DNA of 51,421 bases. It comes from Streptomyces sp. NRRL S-337. Lineage in GTDB: Bacteria > Actinomycetota > Actinomycetes > Streptomycetales > Streptomycetaceae. Of this stretch, positions 36,563 through 47,376 are shown piece by piece. A program made the position numbers and the translations under genes. The notes below the pieces were generated by a model, which saw nothing but the letters and a program-made list of their open reading frames with translations, did no database searches and was not told the DNA's origin. The stretch covers positions 1 through 51,421 of the forward strand of contig NZ_JOIX01000073.1 in NCBI RefSeq assembly GCF_000720175.1. Direction: 5' to 3'. Within the stretch, counting starts at the first letter, position 1. The number at the start of each line of letters is the position of its first letter.

Positions 36563-37690
36563 ATGGGCCGTCCGATACCCCCGTCGTGGTCGTCGTCGTG
36601 GCCCGGCTCGTCGACGACGCTGTACCGGGCGCGGCGGCCGCCGTGGTGGCACCGGCGGCGGATCGCCCGTTCGCTGCCGGGGCGGCGCCCGCCGCGGCGC
36701 CGGGGCACGGGTTCCGGGCCGTCGCGGCTGGCCTGGCTGAGGTGGCTGCTGGTGGCGCTGCTGGTGCTGGTCCTGCTGGTGGTGGCGGGCGGGGTGGGGC
36801 TGTATGTGCGGGCGGGGCAGCAGCTGCAGCACGTCGATGCGCTGGGTGACTACGCGGGGCGGCCGGCCGCGGGCCGGGGCACGAACTGGCTGCTGGTCGG
36901 TTCGGACAGCCGGGCCGAGCTGACCCCCGAGCAGCGCAAGGAGCTGCACGTCGGCAACAACGAGGTGCGGAACACCGACACGATCATGGTGCTGCACTAC
37001 GGCGAGCACGACCCTTCCCTGGTGAGCCTGCCGCGCGACAGTTACGTCCCGGTGCCGGGGTACGGCAGCCGGAAGATCAACGAGGCGTATGCGGACGGCG
37101 GGCCGCGGCTGCTCACCCGGACGGTGGAGCAGGCGACGGGGCTGCGGATCGACCGGTACGCGGAGGTCAGCTTCCTGGGGCTGGTGCAGGTGGTGGACGC
37201 GTTGCCGGACGGGGTGCGGCTGTGTCTGGAGCGGCCGCTGCGGGATGAGAGGTCGGGGGCGGACTTCCCGGCGGGCTGCCGGCGGATGAACGGCACCGAG
37301 GCGCTGGCGTACGTCCGGGCGCGGTATGCCGACCCGCAGGGGGACCTCGGACGGGTGAAGCGGCAGCGCCGGCTGATCGGTGCGCTGGCGGACGGGATGA
37401 CGGACTCCCAGGTGCTGCTCGATCCGTTCCGGCTGCGGCGGGTGCTGGACGTGTCGGTGGCGGCGCTGAGGGTGGATCAGCAGGCCGGAGTGGCGCAGTT
37501 GCTGGACATGGGCTGGGCGATGAAGCAGATCGCGGGCGGGGGCGGGACGGCGACGACGGTGCCGGTGCGGCAGCCGGGGGAGATGGTGGCCGGGGCCGGG
37601 TCGGTCCTGTTGTGGGATGAAAACGGGGCGAGCCGGTTGTTCCGGGCGTTGCGCCACGATGATCCAATTCCGACTTCTGTCGCTAAATAA
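36563..37690 (+). CDS. LytR-CpsA-Psr (LCP) family cell-wall ligase
   Basis: A 375-residue protein with an Arg/Trp/Pro-rich cytosolic N-terminus (about 55 residues), one membrane helix (about 62-82, LLVALLVLVLLVVAGGVGLYV) and an extracytoplasmic LCP domain. That domain carries NWLLVGSDSR, RNTDTIMVLHY, SLPRDSYVPVPGYGSRKINEAYADGG, and the arginine segment YVRARYADPQGDLGRVKRQRRLI. LCP enzymes transfer undecaprenyl-linked glycopolymers such as teichoic acids or arabinogalactan to peptidoglycan. The ATG at 36563 gives the longest reasonable N-terminus; a later start within the basic tail is possible. It lies 68 bp after the immunity-mosaic gene, with no obvious functional tie. Confidence 0.92.
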   Translation: MGRPIPPSWSSSWPGSSTTLYRARRPPWWHRRRIARSLPGRRPPRRRGTGSGPSRLAWLRWLLVALLVLVLLVVAGGVGLYVRAGQQLQHVDALGDYAGRPAAGRGTNWLLVGSDSRAELTPEQRKELHVGNNEVRNTDTIMVLHYGEHDPSLVSLPRDSYVPVPGYGSRKINEAYADGGPRLLTRTVEQATGLRIDRYAEVSFLGLVQVVDALPDGVRLCLERPLRDERSGADFPAGCRRMNGTEALAYVRARYADPQGDLGRVKRQRRLIGALADGMTDSQVLLDPFRLRRVLDVSVAALRVDQQAGVAQLLDMGWAMKQIAGGGGTATTVPVRQPGEMVAGAGSVLLWDENGASRLFRALRHDDPIPTSVAK

Positions 37691-37788
37691 CGCATCCTGG
37701 TGCAGTGGGTCGGCCGGAGGGTCGCGAGGGCGCCGCCGCCGGCCGGTCCGAGGAGAAGTGCGCGCAACTGCACAGAGGGGCTTGAGGG

Positions 37789-38757
37789 ATGAGTGCATCG
37801 GTTTCGCCTCACGGGTTCGAGATCGTACGGGGCCGTGGGTACCGGCCGGAGGACGTGGACCGCCGCTTCGAGGGGCTCTCCATCGACCGTGACTCCTGCT
37901 GGGAGCGGGCCGCACGGCTCACCGTCCTGTGCAACGAGATGGAGGCCGAACTCACCGAGCTGCGGCTCTATCTGGCGAAGCTGCCCCCGCAGACGTACGA
38001 ATCCCTCGGCAGCGAGGCCCGGTTGATCCTGACCACGGCGGAGTCCGAGGCGGCGCGGCTGCGCGCGGAGGCCGAGGAGTTCGCCGAGCGGGAGCGGGAC
38101 GAGGCCGACGTGCACGCCAAGAAGGTCCGGGAGTCGGCGGACAAGGCGGCGTCCGCGCTGCGCTCCGACGCCGACGAACGGGCCCGGCACACCGAGGAGG
38201 TGGCCCGGGACAACGCCACGAAGCTGGTGGCGGCGGCGTCCCGGGAGGCCGGGCAGCTGCGCGCGGAGGCCGCCGAGGCGCTGGCGAACGTGGTGCGGCG
38301 CACCGACCAGCTGCTCAGTGACCAGGAGAAGCGGCACGCGGAGGAGTGGGACGCGGGCGGGCGGGAGATCGCCGAGCGGGAGGCGGCGCTGGAGCGGCTG
38401 GTGGCGGAGCTGGACGAGCGGGGTGAGGTGCTGCTCGCCGACGAGCGGCGGCGCTACGCCCAGGCCGAGGAGGCCGCCCGGCACCACCAGGAGGCCGCCG
38501 AGGACCAGGGCGCCGAACTGCTGGCGCAGGCCCGGGTCGCGGCGGAGCGCATCGAGCGGGCCACGGAGCGGGCGCTGCGGGAGCACGACGAGGAGCGCGA
38601 GGAGCTCCGTGCCCACATGGCGCACGTTCGCAACAGCCTGGCGGCGCTGACCGGCAAGGCCCCGGCGCCGGAGGACGACGGCCCGGCGGCCGGCCCCGCC
38701 GGTCCCGACGAGGAGGACACCGTGGAGACCCAGGTGCCGCGCCAGGCGGGCGGCTGA
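37789..38757 (+). CDS. Coiled-coil (DivIVA/FilP-like) protein
   Basis: 322 residues. The first 35 (SPHGFEIVRGRGYRPEDVDRRFEGLSIDRDSC) form a conserved head. About 45-285 is a nearly continuous Ala/Glu/Arg/Leu-rich coiled coil (heptads in ARLILTTAESEAARLRAEAEEFAERERDEADVHAKK). An acidic Pro/Gly tail closes the protein. Streptomyces proteins of this type are often annotated as cellulose-binding on weak grounds, and relatives such as FilP and Scy are cytoskeletal scaffolds at growing tips. A structural role is therefore more likely than binding cellulose. GGAG-type site and ATG at 37789. It is convergent with the MFS gene, 23 bp apart, with no terminator seen. Confidence 0.85.
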   Translation: MSASVSPHGFEIVRGRGYRPEDVDRRFEGLSIDRDSCWERAARLTVLCNEMEAELTELRLYLAKLPPQTYESLGSEARLILTTAESEAARLRAEAEEFAERERDEADVHAKKVRESADKAASALRSDADERARHTEEVARDNATKLVAAASREAGQLRAEAAEALANVVRRTDQLLSDQEKRHAEEWDAGGREIAEREAALERLVAELDERGEVLLADERRRYAQAEEAARHHQEAAEDQGAELLAQARVAAERIERATERALREHDEEREELRAHMAHVRNSLAALTGKAPAPEDDGPAAGPAGPDEEDTVETQVPRQAGG

Positions 38758-38780
38758 CCCGTGCGAAGGCTCCGCCCCGG

Positions 38781-40412
38781 TTACGCCCCGCCGGGCTCGG
38801 CCTCTGCCGTACGGGCGTCCGCGTGCACCGGGAAGCGCCGCGGGGCGAGCAGGAGCAGGGCGAGCGCGGCGAGTGCGGCGGCCGTGGCGGCGCCGAGGTA
38901 GACGTGGCCGACGGTGGTGGCGACCGCACGGCGGAGGTAGTCGGTGGCGTGCGCGGTCAGTGTGCCGGCGTGCTCCAGGGCGTGCGAGACCGCGTCGAGG
39001 TCGCCGGGCAGGCCGGGGCGGATGTCGGCCGGGGCGTGGGCGAGGCGGTCCTTGAGGGTGGTGTTGGCGACGGCGCCGAAGAGGGCGGCGCCGACGGACT
39101 GGCCGACCTGGCGGCAGAAGAGTATGGACGCGGTGGCGGTGCCGCGCTCGGCGTAGCCGACGGAGGACTGCACGCCGATGATCAGCGGCAGCTGGAAGAG
39201 GCCGAGGGCGGCGCCCAGCGCCAGCATGATCAGCGCGGGCTGCCAGGCCGCGCCGGGGTAGGGCAGCAGCGGGAAGGCGAGCAGGATCAGCCCGGCCGCG
39301 CCGATGCCGAGCAGGGCGCAGTTGCGGATGCCGAGGCGGTTGTAGACGTGGCTGCTCAGTGCCGCCGACACCGGCCAGCTCAGGGTCATCACGGACAGCA
39401 CGAAACCGGCCGCGATCGGGCCCAGGCCCAGCACCGACTGGGCGTAGGTGGGCAGGAAGACGGTGGGGGCGACCATCAGCAGGCCGAGCGCCCCCAGGGC
39501 GAGGTTGACCGCGGAGATGGTGCGGCGGCGCCACACCCAGCCGGGGATGATCGGCTCGGCGGCGCGCCGTTCGATCAGGACGGTGGCCGCGCCGCACACC
39601 GCGCTGCCGGCGAACAGCAGCAGGGACGGGGTGGAGAGCCAGGCCCAGGCGACGCCGCCCTGGACCAGGGCGGTCAGCAGCAGCCCGCCGCAGGCGAAGA
39701 TCGCCAGCGCGCCGGGCCAGTCCACCCGGGGCCGGCCGGCCCGGCCGCCGCCATCACGGCCGGTGGCGCGCTGCGGCTCCGTGAAGTGCCGCCCGACCAG
39801 CCACAGCGCCACCGCGCCCACCGGCAGGTTGACCAGGAAGATCCACCGCCAGTCCGCGTAGGCCGCGAGCAGTCCGCCGAGCGCCGGCCCGGCGATCGCC
39901 GAGGTGGCCCAGACGCCGGAGAGCCTGGCCTGGATCTTGGGGCGTTCCTTCATCGGGTAGAGGTCGGCGGCGATGGTCTGCACGGTGCCCTGGAGGGCGC
40001 CGCCGCCCAGGCCCTGCAGTACCCGGAAGGCGATCAGGGACGCCATGTTCCAGGCGGCCGCGCAGGCCAGTGAGCCGGCGAGGAAGAGCACGATGCCGGT
40101 GATCAGGATGGGCTTGCGGCCGAAGGTGTCGGAGAGCTTGCCGTAGACGGGCAGGGTGACGGTGACGGCCAGCAGGTAGCCGGAGAACAGCCAGGAGAAG
40201 ACCGCGAAGCCGCCGAGGTCCCCGACGATCTGGGGGACGGCGGTGGCGATGATCGTGGAGTCCAGCGCGGCCAGTGCCATGCCGAGCATCAGGGCGGCGA
40301 CGACCGGGCCGCGCCGCTCGGTGCGGGCGCCCCCGGGCTCCGGCGCCGGCGTCCGTGGGCCGCCCGTGCCCCGGTCCGTGGGGCTGTCGCTGCCCCTGGT
40401 CGTGCGGCTCAT
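38781..40412 (-). CDS. DHA2-type MFS drug exporter (14 TM)
   Basis: A 543-residue transporter of the EmrB/QacA type. The first helix has the DHA2 pattern MLGMALAALDSTIIATAVPQIVGDLGG (motif D1), then the loop motif GKLSDTFGRKPIL (motif A) and the antiporter motif C-like ATSAIAGPALGGLLAAYADWRWIFLVNLPVG. About 14 helices are predictable. It would export hydrophobic compounds against protons. The start is the ATG at 40412 (MSRTTRGSDSP); the longer frame has no support. It is divergent from mfd across 232 bp. No TetR or MarR partner is adjacent, so regulation is unknown. Confidence 0.92.
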   Translation of the reverse strand: MSRTTRGSDSPTDRGTGGPRTPAPEPGGARTERRGPVVAALMLGMALAALDSTIIATAVPQIVGDLGGFAVFSWLFSGYLLAVTVTLPVYGKLSDTFGRKPILITGIVLFLAGSLACAAAWNMASLIAFRVLQGLGGGALQGTVQTIAADLYPMKERPKIQARLSGVWATSAIAGPALGGLLAAYADWRWIFLVNLPVGAVALWLVGRHFTEPQRATGRDGGGRAGRPRVDWPGALAIFACGGLLLTALVQGGVAWAWLSTPSLLLFAGSAVCGAATVLIERRAAEPIIPGWVWRRRTISAVNLALGALGLLMVAPTVFLPTYAQSVLGLGPIAAGFVLSVMTLSWPVSAALSSHVYNRLGIRNCALLGIGAAGLILLAFPLLPYPGAAWQPALIMLALGAALGLFQLPLIIGVQSSVGYAERGTATASILFCRQVGQSVGAALFGAVANTTLKDRLAHAPADIRPGLPGDLDAVSHALEHAGTLTAHATDYLRRAVATTVGHVYLGAATAAALAALALLLLAPRRFPVHADARTAEAEPGGA

Positions 40413-40644
40413 GGGTCCCCCTCCGCTTCCCTGCCACCGTTGTGTGTAGTGGGCACCGTTCCCGCCCCAGCCTTCCATGCCGGACCGGGATCCGGAACGG
40501 GACCGGGCGGTCCGCCCCCGCCCGGGCCCGGTCTGCTCGGGCGGCGGTTTGTCGGCGGTCGGGCGTATCGTGGGCAACCCCCGCCCGTATGACGTCGCGG
40601 GCTGTTCGCGTTGTTCGCCTCGCCCTCTGGGACGGAAGCCTTTC

Positions 40645-44193
<3,549 letters not shown>

Positions 44194-44324
44194 CCGTACG
44201 TTTGTGACTGCCTCCCACGTTTTCGGCTGGCCCGCCGTGGTGGTTGCTGTTCTTCCGCCTTCGGCGGGGTGGGGTTTAGGGCCGGGGGCGCCTGGTGGGT
44301 GGTGGGTTGCGGGTTCGGCCCTCC

Positions 44325-44374
44325 GGCGCCTGTTGTGTGGACTGCTGACGCTTTACGTCCACACAACAGGCGCC
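44325..44374 (+). repeat. Stem-loop 3 of the TGCTGACGCTTTAC-loop family
   Basis: Perfect 18-bp stem (44325-44342 with 44357-44374) and the consensus 14-nt loop at 44343-44356, closed by GGAC/GTCC. The outer stem (GGCGCCTGTTGTGT) differs from copy 1 but is fully complementary. Confidence 0.92.
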
Positions 44375-44426
44375 TCCGGGCCGCCCCCTTGCGTCCGGTG
44401 GGGCGCCCCCGCCCGGGAGGGCATGG

Positions 44427-44469
44427 GACTGGGGCTCTGCCGCGCCTTTGGCGCGGCAGAGCCCCAGTC
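44427..44469. terminator. Central 20-bp perfect hairpin of element 2
   Basis: Arms GACTGGGGCTCTGCCGCGCC (44427-44446) and its exact complement (44450-44469) with loop TTT. It lies at the exact centre of the palindrome. It would act as a bidirectional terminator for mfd and the DUF2079 gene, although it is 230 bp from each stop. Confidence 0.6.
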
Positions 44470-44523
44470 TGCTTCCCCCCAACCGGGCGGGGGCGCGATT
44501 CCGGCCGTAGGGGGTGGGCCGGA

Positions 44524-44573
44524 GGGGGCGGGTTTCCGGACGTAAAGCGTCAGCAGTCCGGAAACCCGCCCCC
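44524..44573 (-). repeat. Stem-loop 4 of the TGCTGACGCTTTAC-loop family
   Basis: Minus-strand orientation: the loop TGCTGACGCTTTAC occupies 44542-44555, and the perfect 18-bp stem pairs 44524-44541 with 44556-44573. The outer stem sequence (GGGGGCGGGTTTCC) is unlike those of copies 1 and 3 yet perfectly paired. Confidence 0.92.
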
Positions 44574-44693
44574 GGAGGACCACACCCGGCACCACAACGA
44601 AACCGAGCGCCCCCCGGCCCAAACCCCCACGCCCGCCGAAGGCGGAAGAACCGCAACCCCCACGGCGGGCCAGCCGAAAACGTGGGAGGCGGC

Positions 44694-46223
44694 TCAGCGA
44701 AGCGCAGACGTACGGCGTAGCACCAGGACATCCGCCGCGCCGCCAAGCACGACATAGTGCGCCCGCGGATGCCGTGCCACCGCTTCCGCGACCGTCTGGC
44801 GCACCGTGTGTCCGTCCCGCAGCTGGACCGCGATGTAGCCGGGCGCCAAGCCCCCCGTGTTGCCGAGCCAGAAGACGCGCGTGTGGTCGGTGAGCCGGCT
44901 CAGGGGGCGTATGTCGGACTCGACGGTGGCGCCGTCGGGGATGCGGGAGAGCAGCCGCGCCGCGGCGGCGACGTCCGGCGGCGTGCGGTACGTCGCGGAC
45001 TCGGTGAGCCGCGCCAGTGGCAGGTTGGCGGTCAGCGCGAGGGCCGCGGCGAGGGCGGCCGCCGGCAGGTGGTGGGCGTAGGAGCGCAGCCAGGGGCGGG
45101 TGGAGACCCGGGCCCGGGGGAGCGCGTCGACCAGGGCGAGGAAGACCACCGGCATCAGCACGGCGTTGTAGTGCCAGTCGATGCCCCAGTAGTGGGGTTC
45201 GTGGGAGAGGAACCGCCAGCCCAGGGTGGGCAGCGCGACCAGGATGAGGGGGGAGCGCAGGGCGAGCAGGCCGGTGGTGGGGAGCAGCACCCACAAGGTG
45301 GTGCGCAGCGCCGTGTCGAGGGGGATCGTCGCCCCGCCGCCGTCGGCGCCGAACTTGGCCCAGTAGTCGTACGAGCCGGACCCGTTGAAGGAGGGGATGA
45401 GGACGCCGAGGGTGAGGGCGGCGGCGCCGAGGCCGAAGCCGACAAGGGCGATGGGGAGGGGGCTCGCCCGCCGGGTGCGTATCAGCGCGAGGGCCCCGAT
45501 GGCGGCGGCGGTGACGCCCAGGTCCTCCTTGACCAGGACCAGCGGCGCCGCCCAGCACACCGCCGCGGTCCAGCGGCCGCGGAGCACCGCTTCGAGGGCG
45601 AAGGCCAGCAGCGGCAGGGCGAACGCGATCTCGTGGAAGTCGAAGTCGACGGCCTTCTGCAGGCCCCAGGAGGCTCCGTACGCGATGCCGAGGGCGAGGC
45701 CGGGGAGCCGGCCGAGGGCGCGGGCCGCGGCGCGGGTGACCGGTATGACGGACACCGCGAACAGCGCGGCCTGGGCTATCAGCAGGGTCAGTGAGGAGGG
45801 GAAGACGCGGTAGAGGGGGGCGAGCACGACCAGTACGGGGCTGAAGTGGTCGCCGAGGATGTTGGTGCCGGGGCCCTTGAGGTCGACGACCGGCGCCCGG
45901 AAGTGGGCGTAGCCGCGTATCGCCTGTTCGAAGATGCCCAGGTCCCAGGAGGACGTGGACAGGGTCCGGAAGCGGTGCAGGGCCAGCAGCGCGAAGGCGA
46001 GGAAGAAGAGGAGGGCGGCCCAGTACGGGTCGAGGCGGGGCACATGCAGCGGGGCCGCCCGGTCCCGCAGGCGGCGGGCGGTGCGCCAAAGGGGGCCGGC
46101 GGGCGGCCCGGGGGCGGTGGTCGCGGCCGGGTCGGCGGGGGTCCGGGGCGGCGGCACGGTGCGGCCGTCCTGCCCCAGGTCCCGTCCGGGGGCACCCCCG
46201 GCCGTTGCGGCGGCCGTGTCCAT
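44694..46223 (-). CDS. DUF2079 membrane protein
   Basis: A 509-residue polytopic membrane protein of the DUF2079 family, distantly GT-C glycosyltransferase-like. After a Pro/Ala-rich N-terminus come PYWAALLFFLAFALLALHRF, then an extracytoplasmic loop with STSSWDLGIFEQAIRGYAHF and LGDHFSPVLVVLAPLYRVFPS, which is the family signature (WDLGIFEQ, GDHFSP). At least eight further helices follow, and a C-terminal soluble region ends VLRRTSALR. DUF2079 proteins are thought to handle lipid-linked sugars, but function is not established. The start at 46223 (MDTAAATAGG) has GAGG upstream. The last codons fall in the palindrome arm. Confidence 0.88.
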   Translation of the reverse strand: MDTAAATAGGAPGRDLGQDGRTVPPPRTPADPAATTAPGPPAGPLWRTARRLRDRAAPLHVPRLDPYWAALLFFLAFALLALHRFRTLSTSSWDLGIFEQAIRGYAHFRAPVVDLKGPGTNILGDHFSPVLVVLAPLYRVFPSSLTLLIAQAALFAVSVIPVTRAAARALGRLPGLALGIAYGASWGLQKAVDFDFHEIAFALPLLAFALEAVLRGRWTAAVCWAAPLVLVKEDLGVTAAAIGALALIRTRRASPLPIALVGFGLGAAALTLGVLIPSFNGSGSYDYWAKFGADGGGATIPLDTALRTTLWVLLPTTGLLALRSPLILVALPTLGWRFLSHEPHYWGIDWHYNAVLMPVVFLALVDALPRARVSTRPWLRSYAHHLPAAALAAALALTANLPLARLTESATYRTPPDVAAAARLLSRIPDGATVESDIRPLSRLTDHTRVFWLGNTGGLAPGYIAVQLRDGHTVRQTVAEAVARHPRAHYVVLGGAADVLVLRRTSALR

Positions 46224-46349
46224 CAGGGTCCTCACTCACTCTCAACTGCCGGAAAGGTACCTGACGCGGCCGGCCCGGAGACCAGGTGCCCGTCGGGCAG
46301 TGAGTCAGACGCCGCGCCGGCACGGTCCGTTCCCGCCGGCCGGACGGCG

Positions 46350-46384
46350 CCGGCCCGGCACCGCGGGTCGCGGTGCCGGGCCGG
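46350..46384 (-). terminator. Strong hairpin after the DUF4190/DUF4352 gene
   Basis: Perfect 16-bp arms (46350-46365 and 46369-46384, CCGGCCCGGCACCGCG and complement) with a 3-nt loop, 32 bp past the stop on the minus strand. No T-tract. Confidence 0.75.
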
Positions 46385-46415
46385 GAGGGGGAGGAAGGGG
46401 CGGGACCCCGTTGCG

Positions 46416-47183
46416 TCAGAGCGCCAGCTTCCAGTTCGCCGGGTCGAGCAGCAGGTCCGGCGTGATCTTGAGTTCGAGCTCCTTGGCGGTCGGCGGGGCG
46501 TCGAAGACCATGTCCACCTTGGAGGACTCGTTGGGGCTGAGCGTCTTCTCGAAGTCGTGGTGCAGGATGCCGTGCTTGTCGTCGGCGACCTCCTCGGACT
46601 TCTTGCCGTCGGCCTCCGCGTCGGTCGTCATCAGCGGGTTGGTGTAGGGCTTGGAGGCGGTGTTCTTGAGGGTGACGGTGACCTTCCAGGCCTTGTTGCC
46701 CTCGGTGTGGCCGTCGATGAGGGTGTTCTTGTCGACGGTGTACGGGGTCGGCTTCGAGACGGACACCTCAAGGCCGTTGTTGTACTTCGCGGCCTGACCC
46801 GCGCCCAGGTCCTTGATGTTGCTGCTGCTGCCCGACTGCTTCTCGTACTCCTTGTGCACCTCGTCGACGGCCTTGTTGACGGCCATCAGGGTGACGATGA
46901 CCCCGACGACCGCGAGGATGATCGAGAGGGCGCCGAGGATCGTGCCGGTGATCGCCACGCCCTTGTTGGTGGCCTGGCCCTTCTTGGCCCGGCCCATGCC
47001 CACCAGGCCGAAGATCAGGGCCAGGATGCCCAGGGGCCCGGCCAGCCAGAACAGGATCATCGGGATGCCACTGAGTGCGCCGATGATGCCGAGGATCAGG
47101 GCGGCGACGCCGAGACCGTTACGGGCCTGCTGCGGGGCGGCGTGCCCCTGCGGGGCGGGCTGGAAGTGCATCTGCTGGGACAT
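46416..47183 (-). CDS. DUF4190/DUF4352 membrane-anchored protein
   Basis: 255 residues. A Gln/Pro-rich start (MSQQMHFQPAPQGHAAPQQARNGLG) leads into two or three hydrophobic segments of the DUF4190 type (ALILGIIGALSGIPMILFWLAGPLGILALIFGLVGMGRAKKG, then MAITGTILGALSIILAVVGVIVTLM-like). About 125 extracytoplasmic residues with a DUF4352-type beta-sandwich follow (VSVSKPTPYTVDKNT, NKAWKVTVTLKNTASKPYTNPLM, KVDMVFDAP). Such proteins are common cell-surface proteins of unknown role in actinobacteria. It is divergent from the methylase-like gene and ends at a strong terminator. Confidence 0.9.
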   Translation of the reverse strand: MSQQMHFQPAPQGHAAPQQARNGLGVAALILGIIGALSGIPMILFWLAGPLGILALIFGLVGMGRAKKGQATNKGVAITGTILGALSIILAVVGVIVTLMAVNKAVDEVHKEYEKQSGSSSNIKDLGAGQAAKYNNGLEVSVSKPTPYTVDKNTLIDGHTEGNKAWKVTVTLKNTASKPYTNPLMTTDAEADGKKSEEVADDKHGILHHDFEKTLSPNESSKVDMVFDAPPTAKELELKITPDLLLDPANWKLAL

Positions 47184-47252
47184 GCGTGGGAGCCCCTTCC
47201 GGGCTGGTGGATCGAAGACCGTTGCGGTGGTGGGTCAATAACAGCAGAGGCT

Positions 47253-47294
47253 GTGAACCGAGTCAACATGAATGAGAGAAGAGGATTGGTTCAC
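47253..47294. promoter_or_regulatory. Spaced inverted repeat in an AT-richer divergent promoter
   Basis: GTGAACC (47253-47259) and GGTTCAC (47288-47294) flank 28 bp that are much richer in A/G than the surroundings. The site lies between the DUF4190/DUF4352 gene and the HTH-methylase gene and may contain both promoters and an operator. Confidence 0.35.
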
Positions 47295-47376
47295 GCTGTG
47301 AAGGGGGAGAATTCTGGCGGATGGGTATGCTGGCCGACACAGCGTCGGGGGTCACAGGAGGTCGGGGGTTCACGGA

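Larger units (their letters stand above)
44194..44705. repeat. Large nested palindrome (element 2) between convergent genes
   Basis: The 500-bp gap between mfd and the DUF2079 gene is an inverted repeat centred on 44448. The outer arms 44211-44288 and 44611-44689 agree at roughly nine of ten positions by eye. Inside are two 18-bp stem-loops in opposite orientation (44325-44374 and 44524-44573), then complementary segments (about 44375-44420 and 44475-44523), and a perfect 20-bp hairpin at the centre. The outer right arm reaches into the 3-prime end of the DUF2079 gene. No protein gene is credible. The architecture is the same as at 13631-14135, with recognisably similar outer arms. Confidence 0.88.
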
